Below, piece after piece: positions 16,014-25,735 of a stretch of 64,000 nt of DNA. This DNA is from CAVQCA01 sp963710815 (GTDB taxonomy: Bacteria > Pseudomonadota > Gammaproteobacteria > UBA9214). A model generated the notes under the pieces. It worked only from the letters and a program-made list of their open reading frames with translations, made no database searches and was not told the origin of the DNA. The first letter of the stretch is position 1; the number at the start of each line of letters is the position of its first letter. The stretch is from contig CAVQCA010000062.1 in NCBI GenBank assembly GCA_963710815.1, forward strand, positions 62,001 through 126,000, read 5' to 3'. The translations under genes were made by a program, and so were the position numbers.

Positions 16014-18572
16014 TTACAGCCAGATCATGTGTCCCGTCTCGAAGCGGTGGCAGAGGAGCCGGTGGTACGGATAGATGCGCAGCTTGTAGAATTGCAGGCC
16101 GGACAGCGGCGGAATGAGATTGAGTTCGAAAATCGCCTCGCCCCTGTCGTTGCTTCCGGCGGAAGCGAAGGGGATGCGCTTGTGTTCCGTGAAGACACCG
16201 TGTTCGCTTTCGGTGCCGATGACACATTCAAGAACGACGTCTTCCGCGGTCAATTCGCCCAGGACGCCCGCCACCCTGATGTTCAGGCTGTCACCCGACA
16301 TGATGGAACCGGGTGCGTCATCGATGCGGCGCAGGGAGACCATGGGCCATGACTGGTTGACACGCGCCTTCCAGATCGCGAGTTCACCTGCGCCCTTGTA
16401 GTTGTCCGCGCAGTAGATCTTGCTTTGACGGCTGGCGGGTGCATAGTACTTGTTTATATAGTCGCGGACCATGCGCTGTGCGTTGAACCGTGGTATGCAG
16501 GATTTCATCGATGCCTTGGACATCCTGACCCAGTTTTCCGAATAGCCCTGGCTGTTGCGGTCGTAGTACATCGGAATGACCTGTTTTTCGAGCAGGTCGA
16601 GCAGGTCGTTGGCCTCTTCGTGATTTCGGTAGGTGGCCTCGAAGTTGGGGGCATGCGGCGTGATGGCCCAGCCATTCTCGCTGTTGTAGCCCTCGGCCCA
16701 CCAGCCATCCATCACGCTCAGGTTAATGACGCCGTTCATCGCCGCCTTTTGTCCGGAGGTTCCGCTGGCCTCCAGGGGATACTCGGGATTGTTGAGCCAT
16801 ACATCCACACCCGCGAGCAGTTTGCGCGCCATCGCGATGTCATAGCCCTCCAGCAGGATGATCCTGCCGATGAAGTCGGGATCAAGCGAGAACTCGTGTA
16901 TCCTGCGAATCAGTTCCTGGCCAGGCACATCATGCGGATGCGCCTTGCCGGCAAACAGCAGCAGCACCGGCTGATCGGGGTTGTTGAGCAGACGCTTCAG
17001 TCGGGCAGGGTCGGAAAACAGCAGGGTGGCGCGCTTGTAGGTGGCAAAGCGCCGGGCGAATCCGATCGTCAGGATGTCGGACTCGCCCGGCACGAGATAG
17101 CGGATCAGGCGTTCCATCAACGCTTCGCTGCAGCCATTGCGCCTGAACTGCCGCAGGGCGCGTTGCAGTATATTCTCGTGCAGGTCGGTCTTCAGCGACT
17201 GACGCAGGCTCCAGTAGCTGTGGTCGGGTATCTCGTCAACCCGATCCCAATACTCGTTGTTGAGCAGTTCATCACGCCAGGCGCGTCCGAAGCGCATGTC
17301 GTAGAGGTTCGACCATTCGTTCGCAAGGAACGTCGGAAGATGGATGCCGTTGGTGATATAGCCGATGGGATTCTCTTCATGCGGTACCTGCGGCCAGATG
17401 TAACCCTCCATCTCCGAGGCGACTCCGCCATGAATGCGGCTTACCCCGTTATGGTATCTGGAACCACGCAGCGCGAAGGCGGTCTGGTTGAAATTGCCCG
17501 GATTACCCGGGGTGGCGCCGAGTTCCAGCAGGCGCTGCATGTCTATCCCCAGTTCCTGTATGTAATCCCTGAAGTAATGGTTTACCAGGTCGTGATCGAA
17601 GATATCGTGGCCGGCGGCGACGGGCGTGTGGGTGGTAAATACCGTGCCGGCCGCAACAAGTTCGATGGCGGTGGAGAAGTCATGACCCTGTTGCACGCAT
17701 TCGCGGCAACGCTCGAGTATCTGAAAGGCGGAATGACCCTCGTTGATGTGCCAGACCGTCGGTTGTATACCGATCGCGCGCAACGCCCGTACGCCGCCGA
17801 TACCCAGAATGATTTCCTGCTGGATGCGCGTGTTCTTGTCACCGCCGTAGAGCTGGTAGGTGATGATGCGGTCATGCTCGTGGTTCTCTTCCAGGTCGCT
17901 GTCGAGCAGGTACAGGGTGATATGACCGGCTTTTGCCTGCCAGACATTCAAGTGTACCTTGCGACCGTTCAGGTGGACGAAGACTCGCAGGGGTTTGCCG
18001 GCCCCATCCCGAACCTGGGTAAGGGGGAGGGCGTTGAAATCGGTTGGATGATAGTGGGCCAGCTGGTTGCCGTGCGCGTCGATGGTCTGGGTGAAATAGC
18101 CCTGCCGGTAGAGTATGCCGACCGCGACAAACGGTATGCCCAGGTCGCTGGCGGCCTTGCAGTGATCTCCCGCCAGGATGCCGAGACCGCCGGAGTAGAT
18201 GGGCAGACTTTCGTGAAAGCCGAATTCGGCGCAGAAGTAGGCAATCAGGTCCTCCGCAGGGTCGAGGTAACCCTGGATGAGCGGATGGGTTCCCTGTCCC
18301 AGGTAACTGTCGTAGGAAGACAGGATACGGTTGAAATCCTCCATGAACACCCGGTCCTCGGCGGCTTCTTCCATGCGTTGCTGCGAGACCCGTCGCAGGA
18401 AGGTCTTGGGATTGTGCCCGCAGGAGCCCCACAGGTCCTGATCGAGACGCGTGAACAGTCTGCGCACCTGCCGGTCCCAGCTGTACAGCAGGTCATTGGC
18501 AAGCTCTTCCAGGCGTTCCAGCCGTGGCGGGATATGGGGCTGAACTTCCAGCGTGAAGCGTGTACCAGACAT
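16014..18572 (-). CDS. glgP: Alpha-glucan (glycogen) phosphorylase
   Basis: GlgP removes glucose units from glycogen as glucose-1-phosphate. The 852-aa protein belongs to the more divergent bacterial/archaeal branch (GT35, TIGR02094 type), recognised by its N-terminus (PPRLERLEELANDLLYSWD), IYSGGLGILAGDHCKAASDLG and VWHINEGHSAFQ. The pyridoxal-phosphate lysine lies in EASGTSGQKAAMNG, where Gln replaces the Met common in the family. Lys in GFARRFATYKRATLL also fits. The C-terminal beta domain of about 120 residues is typical of this branch. It converges with malQ, so synthesis and degradation genes lie in one cluster with three separate transcription units. Confidence 0.94.
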   Translation of the reverse strand: MSGTRFTLEVQPHIPPRLERLEELANDLLYSWDRQVRRLFTRLDQDLWGSCGHNPKTFLRRVSQQRMEEAAEDRVFMEDFNRILSSYDSYLGQGTHPLIQGYLDPAEDLIAYFCAEFGFHESLPIYSGGLGILAGDHCKAASDLGIPFVAVGILYRQGYFTQTIDAHGNQLAHYHPTDFNALPLTQVRDGAGKPLRVFVHLNGRKVHLNVWQAKAGHITLYLLDSDLEENHEHDRIITYQLYGGDKNTRIQQEIILGIGGVRALRAIGIQPTVWHINEGHSAFQILERCRECVQQGHDFSTAIELVAAGTVFTTHTPVAAGHDIFDHDLVNHYFRDYIQELGIDMQRLLELGATPGNPGNFNQTAFALRGSRYHNGVSRIHGGVASEMEGYIWPQVPHEENPIGYITNGIHLPTFLANEWSNLYDMRFGRAWRDELLNNEYWDRVDEIPDHSYWSLRQSLKTDLHENILQRALRQFRRNGCSEALMERLIRYLVPGESDILTIGFARRFATYKRATLLFSDPARLKRLLNNPDQPVLLLFAGKAHPHDVPGQELIRRIHEFSLDPDFIGRIILLEGYDIAMARKLLAGVDVWLNNPEYPLEASGTSGQKAAMNGVINLSVMDGWWAEGYNSENGWAITPHAPNFEATYRNHEEANDLLDLLEKQVIPMYYDRNSQGYSENWVRMSKASMKSCIPRFNAQRMVRDYINKYYAPASRQSKIYCADNYKGAGELAIWKARVNQSWPMVSLRRIDDAPGSIMSGDSLNIRVAGVLGELTAEDVVLECVIGTESEHGVFTEHKRIPFASAGSNDRGEAIFELNLIPPLSGLQFYKLRIYPYHRLLCHRFETGHMIWL

Positions 18573-18663
18573 GGGTGATCCTTGCTAGTCGATCATGCCG
18601 GCGGGGCTGTAAGGCATACCTGGAATCAGGGCCGGAGGCATGAGGGTATCCGACATGATTGGC

Positions 18664-18685
18664 TATAGAGTGCTTATAGAGTGCT
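18664..18685. repeat. Tandem 11-bp repeat upstream of glgP
   Basis: Two perfect copies of tatagagtgct are followed by a partial third (tata). On the minus strand they supply TATAAG and TATAGC boxes about 90 bases before glgP, so the site may be part of the glgP promoter or the 3' flank of tRNA-Leu. Confidence 0.4.
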
Positions 18686-18718
18686 TATAAAGAAAATTAT
18701 TTTCGCCATAACGGATTA

Positions 18719-18805
18719 TGGTGCCGGGAGCGAGAATCGAACTCGCACGAGGTTGCCCCCACCAGATTTTGAGTCTGGCGCGTCTACCAGTTCCGCCATC
18801 CCGGC
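18719..18805 (-). tRNA. tRNA-Leu (anticodon CAA)
   Basis: The 87-nt class II tRNA has acceptor GCCGGGA/TCCCGGC, anticodon stem CCAGA/TCTGG with loop CTCAAAA, a long variable arm, T-loop TTCGATT and an encoded CCA. Anticodon CAA reads TTG. A small CCATAA/TTATGG hairpin overlaps its 3' end. Confidence 0.95.
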
Positions 18806-18879
18806 ACGAGGACGCTAGTATAAGCAATCCCCGCGAACCGGCAAGCTGTCTGTTTCACCCTGTGGTAACATCCCGCGCC

Positions 18880-19915
18880 ATGCAGCGCAGCGATTTTTAC
18901 TATGAACTGCCCGGGGAATTGATCGCCTTGCGCCCCTGCCCGACCCGCAGCGCCAGTCGCCTGCTGTGTCTCGACCCCGGCGCCTCGTCCCTGCGTGACG
19001 CGCAGTTTACCCAACTGCCCGAACTGCTCGCCCCGGGAGATCTGCTGGTGTTCAATGATACACGGGTGATACCGGCGAGACTGTACGGCAGTAAACAGAC
19101 CGGTGGCAGGGTGGAGATGCTGGTGGAGCGCATTACCGGTCCATACAGCGCCCTGGCGCATCTGCGTGCCGGCAAGACGCTCCGCACCCACGCCATCATC
19201 TCGCTTGCGGGAGGCGCCAGCGCGCAGATCGTCGGTCGGGACGAAGACCTGTACGCACTGGAATTCTCCGGCATCTCCAGCGTGATGGATCTGCTGGAGA
19301 GGTTCGGACACATGCCATTGCCGCCCTATATCAAGAGGGCCGATGAACCGGTGGACAGGGAGCGTTACCAAACCATTTACGCGCGCGTTCCGGGTGCGGT
19401 GGCCGCACCGACGGCCGGTCTGCATTTTGACGATGACATCTTGCGGCGTCTGGATGCCCGCGGGATCGATCACGTCTGTGTGACACTGCATGTCGGCGCC
19501 GGCACCTTCCAGCCGGTCCGCGTCGACGATATCAGCGAGCACGTCATGCACCATGAATACTGCGTGGTCGATGCGGCCACCTGCGGGAAAATTGCCGATA
19601 CCCGCCGGCAGGGGCGCACGGGTCGTGGCGGTGGGGACAACCAGCGTACGCGCCCTCGAAACGGCATCGCGGGATGGGGCGATCTCGCCTTTTTGCGGCT
19701 ACACCAACCTCTTCATCACGCCGGGCTATGAGTTCAGGAGCGTGGACGCATTGCTGACGAACTTTCACCTGCCGGAGTCGAGCCTGCTGATGCTCGTCAG
19801 TGCCTTTGCCGGTCACGAGTTCGTGATGCGGGCCTACCGGCATGCGGTCGAGGCGGGGTACCGGTTCTTCAGTTATGGCGACGCGATGTACATCAGTGGA
19901 CGGGATGTCGCGTGA
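18880..19915 (+). CDS. queA: S-adenosylmethionine:tRNA ribosyltransferase-isomerase, apparent frameshift
   Basis: QueA adds the epoxycyclopentane moiety from SAM to preQ1 in tRNA during queuosine synthesis. The start MQRSDFYYELPGELIAL is canonical. The first frame runs through GAVAAPTAGLHFD and VTLHVGAGTFQPVRVDDI to IADTRRQG. The conserved continuation ARVVAVGTTSVRALE...TNFHLPESSLLMLVSAFAGHEF...RFFSYGDAMYI lies in another frame. Removing one G from the GGGG at 19611-19614 joins the two exactly, giving a normal-length enzyme of about 344 aa. A sequencing or assembly error is the likely cause, since tgt directly downstream is intact. Confidence 0.92.
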
Positions 19916-19931
19916 CCCTCCGGCCCGTCTG

Positions 19932-21047
19932 ATGAAATTTGTACTCGGGAGCACGGACGGACAGGCGCGCCGCGGTCGGCTGATATTCGATCGCGGCGTC
20001 GTCGATACCCCGGCGTTCATGCCGGTCGGTACCTATGGTGCGGTCAAGGCGATGACGCCGGAGGAGGTGCATGCGAGCGGCGCGCGGATCATCCTCGGCA
20101 ATACCTTTCACCTCATGCTGCGCCCGGGTACCGGGGTCATCAGCGGGCTGGGTACGCTGCATGATTTCATGCACTGGCATGGCCCGATACTGACGGACTC
20201 GGGGGGGTTCCAGGTCTACAGTCTGGGCGCTCTGCGCCGGGTCACGGAACAGGGCGTGACCTTCCGTTCCCCGGTGAACGGCGACAGCGTGTATCTGGGT
20301 CCGGAGGAGTCCATGCAGGTACAACGCGCGCTTGGCGCCGATATCGTCATGGTGTTCGATGAGTGTACGCCCTGGCCCGCCACCGAACAGGAATCCCGCG
20401 CCTCCATGGAACTCTCGCTGCGCTGGGCGCGGCGTAGCCGCAATGCCCACGGAGATAATCCGGCCGCCCTGTTCGGCATCGTCCAGGGGGGGATGTACGG
20501 GGGATTGCGCAGGGATTCCCTGGCGGGCCTCATGGAGATCGGTTTCGATGGCTACGCCATCGGCGGCCTGTCCGTGGGCGAGCCGGTGCGGGAGCGCAAT
20601 GCCGTGCTGGCGGGCATCATGCCGTATATGCCGGTAACCGCGCCGCGTTACCTGATGGGGGTGGGCAAGCCGGAGGACATACTCGCGGCCGTCAGGCTCG
20701 GGGTCGATATGTTCGACTGTGTCCTGCCCACGCGCAACGCCCGCAATGGCCACCTGTTCGTGCGCTCGGGGGTTATCCGTATCCGCAACAGCCGCTACCG
20801 CACCGACAGCCGGCCGCTGGATGAGGATTGCCGCTGCTATACCTGCCGGCATTATAGCCGGGCCTATCTGCACCATCTGGACCGGTGCGGCGAGATCCTT
20901 GGCGCCCGCCTGAATACGCTGCACAATCTGACCTATTATCAGGACCTCATGGCCGGTATACGCGGCGCCATCGAGAAACAGGCCCTGGATGCTTTTGTCA
21001 GGCATTTTTACGCGGAACGGGGCGAAACGCCACCACCTGTGCCATAA
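19932..21047 (+). CDS. tgt: tRNA-guanine transglycosylase
   Basis: Tgt exchanges guanine-34 for preQ1 in tRNAs with GUN anticodons, the step before QueA. The 371-aa protein begins MKFVLGSTDGQARRGRLIFDRG. It has the catalytic Asp regions ILTDSGGFQVYSL and FDCVLPTRNARNG, and the zinc site CRCYTC...H near the C-terminus. The ATG at 19932 matches the family start; the in-frame ATG at 19905 would overlap queA. It lies 16 bases after queA, in the usual queA-tgt-yajC-secDF order. Confidence 0.95.
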   Translation: MKFVLGSTDGQARRGRLIFDRGVVDTPAFMPVGTYGAVKAMTPEEVHASGARIILGNTFHLMLRPGTGVISGLGTLHDFMHWHGPILTDSGGFQVYSLGALRRVTEQGVTFRSPVNGDSVYLGPEESMQVQRALGADIVMVFDECTPWPATEQESRASMELSLRWARRSRNAHGDNPAALFGIVQGGMYGGLRRDSLAGLMEIGFDGYAIGGLSVGEPVRERNAVLAGIMPYMPVTAPRYLMGVGKPEDILAAVRLGVDMFDCVLPTRNARNGHLFVRSGVIRIRNSRYRTDSRPLDEDCRCYTCRHYSRAYLHHLDRCGEILGARLNTLHNLTYYQDLMAGIRGAIEKQALDAFVRHFYAERGETPPPVP

Positions 21048-21140
21048 TACCGCGCCGTTGGCCGTGGGTCGGCAGTCATCGCCCGGCCTGTCATGTTCGG
21101 TGTTCGAATCAATTTCAATTACGGGAGCAACGTTACTGTC

Positions 21141-21473
21141 ATGAGTTTTTTTATTTCTGATGCCTGGGCACAGGCTGCCCCCACGCAGGGACAGGCCGAT
21201 CCACTGGTCAGCTTTTTGCCGCTGATCTTCATTTTCGTGGTGTTTTATTTTCTGTTGATCCGCCCACAAAGCAAAAAAGCCAAGGAACACAAGCAGATGA
21301 TCGAGGCGATCGCCAAGGGAGATGAAGTGGTGACCAACGGAGGGCTCCTCGGCCGGATTAGCGCCGTAAGTGACAGTTTTGTGGAACTGGAGATTGGTGA
21401 TGGCATGAAGGTCAAGGTGCAGCGACAGGCTATTGCCACCCTGATGCCCAAGGGAACCATCAAGGAATCGTAG
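21141..21473 (+). CDS. yajC: Preprotein translocase subunit YajC
   Basis: YajC associates with SecDF in the inner membrane. The 110-aa protein has a short periplasmic N-terminus (MSFFISDAWAQ), one membrane helix (FLPLIFIFVVFYFLLIRPQ), and the cytoplasmic segment GDEVVTNGGLLGRI typical of the family. The start at 21141 fits family length. It lies between tgt and secD, as in most proteobacteria. Confidence 0.95.
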   Translation: MSFFISDAWAQAAPTQGQADPLVSFLPLIFIFVVFYFLLIRPQSKKAKEHKQMIEAIAKGDEVVTNGGLLGRISAVSDSFVELEIGDGMKVKVQRQAIATLMPKGTIKES

Positions 21474-21598
21474 TATCCAGGTATCTGTCGGACTTGGGGA
21501 TGATCTGCCCGGCAACCGCTCCCCACGCTGCCTGTATCCCGCATGCTCGCCGCGATCAACCCGGGCCGTCAAATGCCTCGTAACCAGGAATTCATGAC

Positions 21599-23458
21599 AT
21601 GATGAATCAGTACCCCCTCTGGAAGAACCTGCTGATCGTCGCCGTTCTTCTCGTCAGCACTCTTTACGCACTGCCCAACGTCTACGGCGAGGATCCCGCG
21701 CTGCAGATAACCAATGCGCGGGCAGGCAAGCTGGCGGTGGATGTCCCGGAGAGGGTGGCAACCGCGCTGAAAAAGGCCGGCATCGCCTACAAGAGCATGA
21801 AAACCGGCGACCAGGAGGTTCTGGTTCGGTTCAACTCCACCGAGACGCAGCTGAAGGCGGTGGATTTCATCAAGGGCGATCTGGGCGGCGACTTCGTGGT
21901 GGCGCTGAACCTGGCGCCGGCCACGCCACACTGGTTGCAATCACTGAATGCCTTGCCCATGTATCTCGGTCTGGACCTGCGTGGTGGCGTGTATTTCCTG
22001 CTGGAAGTGGATATGGATGCCGCGGTCAGCCAGGCAATCGACCGCTATGCCGGAGACCTGCGTACCTTGTTGCGCGAGAAGAAAATTCACTATGGCCAGA
22101 TCCGCCCGGAAAACGGCGGCGTGCGCCTTCTGTTGCGCAGCGCCGCCGACCGGGAACACGTGGATTCATTGATCCGCGATGAATACCCGGATCTGGTGCG
22201 TCAGGAACTGCCGGTGGAGAACGGCAATTATGGCGTGGTCGTCAAGCCAAGCCAGCGTGAAATCAAGGAGATCCGTTCGTTTGCCCTGCAGCAGAATATC
22301 CTCACGCTGCGCAATCGCGTGAATGAACTGGGTGTGGCCGAACCCGTTATCCAGCAGCAGGGTTCCTCACGGATCGTGGTCCAGCTGCCCGGTGTGCAGG
22401 ATACCGCGCGGGCCAAACGTATTCTGGGCGCCACGGCGACGCTCGAGTATCGCGCGGTTGATACCGGGCACGACCTGCAACAGGCGCTGGCAGGGAAGGT
22501 ACCGGCGGGCTCGAAGATCTACCATGAACGCGATGGAAAACCCGTCCTGCTGAAAAAACAGGTAATCGTGACCGGCGACCAGATCGTCAACGCCAGTTCG
22601 GGTTTTGACTCGCAAACCGGCACCCCGAATGTCACGGTAACGCTCGATGCCAAGGGCGCGCGCAAGATGCTCGCCTTTACCAAGGAGAGTGTCGGCAAGC
22701 CCATGGCGGTCGTATTCATCGAGAACAAGTCGCAAATAAAGATGGTCGACGGGAAACCGGTCAGCACTACCAGGAAGGTGGAGGAAGTGGTCAGCGTCGC
22801 GACGATCCGTGATGTCTTCAGCAAGCGCTTCCAGACCACCGGCCTTGACAGTCCGCAGGAGGCCCACGAACTGGCGCTGATCCTGCGCTCCGGCGCCCTG
22901 GCGGCGCCGATCAGGATTGTCGAGGAGCGCACCATTGGACCGAGCCTGGGCAAGAAGAATATCGAACAGGGATTTCTCTCCACCATCATCGGGTTTGTTG
23001 CCGTGCTGGTCTTCACGGCGATGTATTACCGGGTATTCGGTCTGATCGCCGATCTCGCCCTGGCTTTCAACCTGGTGCTGATCGTGGCCATACTCTCGCT
23101 GTTGCAGGCGACGCTGACGCTGCCGGGCATTGCGGGTATCGTGCTGACCATCGGCATGGCGGTCGATGCCAATGTCCTGATCTATGAACGCATCCGGGAA
23201 GAGTTGCGCAACGGCAACAGTCCCCAGGCGAGCATCCAGGCCGGCTTCGAGAAGGCGTTTGGAACCATCGCGGATGCCAACATCACGACCCTCATCGCGG
23301 CAGTGGTGCTGCTGGCCTACGGTACCGGCCCGATCAAGGGATTTGCCGTGACACTTTCCATCGGCATTCTGACCTCCATGTTCACCGCCGTCATGTGTAC
23401 CCGGGCCGTCGTGAATCTGGTCTATGGGCACCGGCGTTCCGCCAGGTTGTCCATCTGA
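21599..23458 (+). CDS. secD: Protein translocase subunit SecD
   Basis: SecD and SecF use the proton gradient to pull secreted proteins out of SecYEG on the periplasmic side. The 619-aa protein has an N-terminal helix (NLLIVAVLLVSTLYALP), the motif YLGLDLRGGVYFLLEVD, a large periplasmic P1 domain, and five further helices after the signature RTIGPSLGKKNIEQG. It includes IVLTIGMAVDANVLIYERIREE, which carries the conserved Asp of helix 4. An aggaa ribosome binding site lies 9 bases before the ATG at 21599; the second ATG at 21602 is equally possible. Confidence 0.96.
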   Translation: MMNQYPLWKNLLIVAVLLVSTLYALPNVYGEDPALQITNARAGKLAVDVPERVATALKKAGIAYKSMKTGDQEVLVRFNSTETQLKAVDFIKGDLGGDFVVALNLAPATPHWLQSLNALPMYLGLDLRGGVYFLLEVDMDAAVSQAIDRYAGDLRTLLREKKIHYGQIRPENGGVRLLLRSAADREHVDSLIRDEYPDLVRQELPVENGNYGVVVKPSQREIKEIRSFALQQNILTLRNRVNELGVAEPVIQQQGSSRIVVQLPGVQDTARAKRILGATATLEYRAVDTGHDLQQALAGKVPAGSKIYHERDGKPVLLKKQVIVTGDQIVNASSGFDSQTGTPNVTVTLDAKGARKMLAFTKESVGKPMAVVFIENKSQIKMVDGKPVSTTRKVEEVVSVATIRDVFSKRFQTTGLDSPQEAHELALILRSGALAAPIRIVEERTIGPSLGKKNIEQGFLSTIIGFVAVLVFTAMYYRVFGLIADLALAFNLVLIVAILSLLQATLTLPGIAGIVLTIGMAVDANVLIYERIREELRNGNSPQASIQAGFEKAFGTIADANITTLIAAVVLLAYGTGPIKGFAVTLSIGILTSMFTAVMCTRAVVNLVYGHRRSARLSI

Positions 23459-23482
23459 GCATCCGTTACAGGGGTTATTCCG

Positions 23483-24412
23483 ATGGAATTTTTCAAACAT
23501 GATCTGAACGTCGATTTCATAGGCAAGTGGCGCTATGCCGTGCTGATTTCCGGCCTGCTGCTGGTGGTGTCAGCCGTTTCCCTGCTGACGCGGGGGCTGA
23601 ACTTCGGTATCGATTTCACCGGAGGGACGCTGATCGAGGTCGCCTACCGGCAGCCGGTCGAACTGGACAACGTCCGCTCCACCCTTGCGAAAAGCGATTA
23701 TTCGCAGGCTCAGGTCCAGTATTTCGGGACTTCGCGGGATCTGCTTATCTACATCCCTCCCAGGGAAGGTCTCGACAGTGCAAAGCTCAGCGACGCGGTT
23801 TTTACAACGCTGCATAAGGCGAATTCCGATGTCGAATTGCGTCGCGTCGAATATGTCGGCCCGCAGGTCGGTGAAGAACTCGCCGTGCAGGGCGGACTTG
23901 CCATGATCTACGCCTCGATCTGCATCCTGTTCTACGTCATGATACGGTTTCACGCGCGGTTCGCGCCGGGTGCCGTCATCGCCCTGGTGCATGACGTCGT
24001 CATCACCCTCGGTGTGTTTTCGCTGTTCCAGCTTCAGTTTGACCTCACCGTACTGGCCTCCATTCTGGCCCTGATGGGGTATTCGCTGAACGATACGATC
24101 GTGGTGTTTGACCGCATCCGGGAGAATTTCCGCCGGATGCGCAAGGGCACCCCCGTGGAGATCATGAATGCCTCGGTGAACCAGACGCTGTCACGCACCG
24201 TGATGACCTCATCGCTCACGCTCCTGGTGGTGGTTGCGTTGTTCGTCTTTGGCGGGGAGGTCATTCACAACTTTTCGCTGGCGCTGATTCTGGGCATTGG
24301 TGTCGGCACCTATTCCTCGATCTATGTCGCCAGTCCCATATCACTTGCCCTGGGGGTCAGCAAATCGGACCTGGTCCCGGTAAAGAAGGAAGGGGCCGAA
24401 CGCGGCAGGTAG
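23483..24412 (+). CDS. secF: Protein translocase subunit SecF
   Basis: This is the partner of SecD in the SecDF proton-driven motor. The 309-aa protein has six predicted helices, the N-terminal signature GLNFGIDFTGGTLIEV, VEYVGPQVGEELAVQGGLA before helix 2, and the conserved SLNDTIVVFDRIRENFR loop. It lies 24 bases after secD and is certainly co-transcribed. It converges on suhB across a gap of about 30 bases. Confidence 0.96.
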   Translation: MEFFKHDLNVDFIGKWRYAVLISGLLLVVSAVSLLTRGLNFGIDFTGGTLIEVAYRQPVELDNVRSTLAKSDYSQAQVQYFGTSRDLLIYIPPREGLDSAKLSDAVFTTLHKANSDVELRRVEYVGPQVGEELAVQGGLAMIYASICILFYVMIRFHARFAPGAVIALVHDVVITLGVFSLFQLQFDLTVLASILALMGYSLNDTIVVFDRIRENFRRMRKGTPVEIMNASVNQTLSRTVMTSSLTLLVVVALFVFGGEVIHNFSLALILGIGVGTYSSIYVASPISLALGVSKSDLVPVKKEGAERGR

Positions 24413-24443
24413 CATCCCCCCTGGTCACTCCTGTTTCGGGTGA

Positions 24444-25256
24444 TTATCCCGTGCCCTTGCCGCCGGCCAGTGTGCCGGTCGCATAGGGTCGTATGGCCTT
24501 GAGGATATGCGGGAAAAGCTTGGGATTGGCACTGACGATATGGCCGTGTTTAAGGTGGTCGTGGCCGCCGGTGAAATCACCCGACAGTCCGCCGGCCTCC
24601 TGTATGAGCAGTACGCCGGCTGCCATGTCCCAGGGATTCAGGCCGATTTCCCAGAACCCGTCGAGGCGGCCGCATGCGACATAGGCCAGATCGAGTGCGG
24701 CCGATCCGGCCCGGCGTATTCCCGCCGTTTGCGGGTGCAATGCCCGGAACATGCCGAGGTAGGCATCCAGATGCTGCGGTTGCCGGAAAGGGAAACCGGT
24801 GCCCAGCAAGGCACCATCGAGCGTGCGTCGCGTGGATACCCTGATGCGGCGGTCATTCAAATACGATCCGGCGCCGCGGGTCGCGGTGAACAGTTCCTGT
24901 TTGAGCGGATCATAGATCACAGCCTGTTCCAGGCGCCCCTGATACCGCAGGGCGATGGAAACCGCGAACTGCGGGAAACCGTGCAGGAAGTTCGTGGTGC
25001 CGTCCAGCGGGTCGATGATCCATTCATGCTCGTCACCCGGTGATGCACCGCTTTCTTCGGCAATGATCCCGTGACCGGGATAGGCCTTGCGCAGAATGTG
25101 GATGATTTCCTGCTCGGCCTGGCGATCGACCTCACTGACGAAGTCATTGCGTTCCTTGGTCTGGACCGACAACTGGTCCACCCGGTTAATATTCCGGATG
25201 ATGATATTGCCGGCGCTGCGGGCCGCACGGACCGCAATATTCAGCATGGGATGCAT
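24444..25256 (-). CDS. suhB: Inositol-1-monophosphatase family protein (SuhB)
   Basis: The 270-aa protein begins MHPMLNIAVRAARSAGN, as in E. coli SuhB; an upstream in-frame start is rejected for that reason. The metal and catalytic motifs of the family are present: EVDRQAE, GIIAEESG, WIIDPLDGTTNFLHGFPQF and LNPWDMAAGVLLIQEAGG. The family hydrolyses inositol monophosphate; in E. coli SuhB also acts in rRNA antitermination and ribosome biogenesis. Its position beside secDF is common in gammaproteobacteria. Confidence 0.94.
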   Translation of the reverse strand: MHPMLNIAVRAARSAGNIIIRNINRVDQLSVQTKERNDFVSEVDRQAEQEIIHILRKAYPGHGIIAEESGASPGDEHEWIIDPLDGTTNFLHGFPQFAVSIALRYQGRLEQAVIYDPLKQELFTATRGAGSYLNDRRIRVSTRRTLDGALLGTGFPFRQPQHLDAYLGMFRALHPQTAGIRRAGSAALDLAYVACGRLDGFWEIGLNPWDMAAGVLLIQEAGGLSGDFTGGHDHLKHGHIVSANPKLFPHILKAIRPYATGTLAGGKGTG

Positions 25257-25372
25257 GGTCTGCCCCGATGGCGGCGAGCCTGTAGTCAAAAGGCCGCAAA
25301 GAATACCAGAGAAGCCATCCTCGCGGTATGCAACGGCAGACTGTCACGGCCGGAAGCGCGTCTGCTTTCGCT

Positions 25373-25732
25373 TCAGTTCCGTTGCCTGCGGTATTGCTCG
25401 CGCAGCTGCTGGCGCTGCTCCGGGGACATGTTCCTGTACTGCTGCTGCTTGCGTCTGACGGCGTCGCGTTGTCCGGGGGGGAGTTCGAGGTAGCGGCGGG
25501 CGCCCTGGCGCAGTTTGTTCTGCTCCGCTGGCGAATAGCGGGTCCAGTTGCGGCGATAATCCTTCAAGGCAGATTGTTCGTCAGCCGGCAGGGCATTCCA
25601 TGGCATTTCCGCCCCGTGGCCCTGCTGATCGTTGCCCTTGTCATGATTCCTGGACAGGGCCGCGGGTGGGTAAAGCACAGTGGTCATGGCTCCGGCCAGG
25701 AGTATGGCTATGGCGTGAATTCCCGGTCTCAT
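25373..25732 (-). CDS. DUF3106-like secreted protein
   Basis: The 119-aa protein begins with a signal peptide (MRPGIHAIAILLAGAMTTVLYPPAALS). The mature part contains short Trp/Arg-rich repeats: WNALPADEQSALKDYRRNW, SPAEQNKLRQGARRYLELP, and MSPEQRQQLREQYRR. This is the pattern of DUF3106 proteins, which are periplasmic and of unknown function, and recalls the helical Spy/CpxP repeat style. It follows the anti-sigma gene by 3 bases, so it belongs to the sigma/anti-sigma operon and may be an envelope-stress effector or sensor. Confidence 0.78.
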   Translation of the reverse strand: MRPGIHAIAILLAGAMTTVLYPPAALSRNHDKGNDQQGHGAEMPWNALPADEQSALKDYRRNWTRYSPAEQNKLRQGARRYLELPPGQRDAVRRKQQQYRNMSPEQRQQLREQYRRQRN

Positions 25733-25735
25733 GGT

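Noticed and set aside
16425..18578. 717-codon open frame on the plus strand opposite glgP
   Set aside because: It is an antisense shadow of a GC-rich, highly conserved gene. The translation shows no domain and is enriched in residues expected from reversed codon bias.
19893..21572. 559-codon minus-strand frame across tgt and yajC
   Set aside because: It is a shadow of two well-supported genes. The product is rich in His, Arg and Gln, with no domain.
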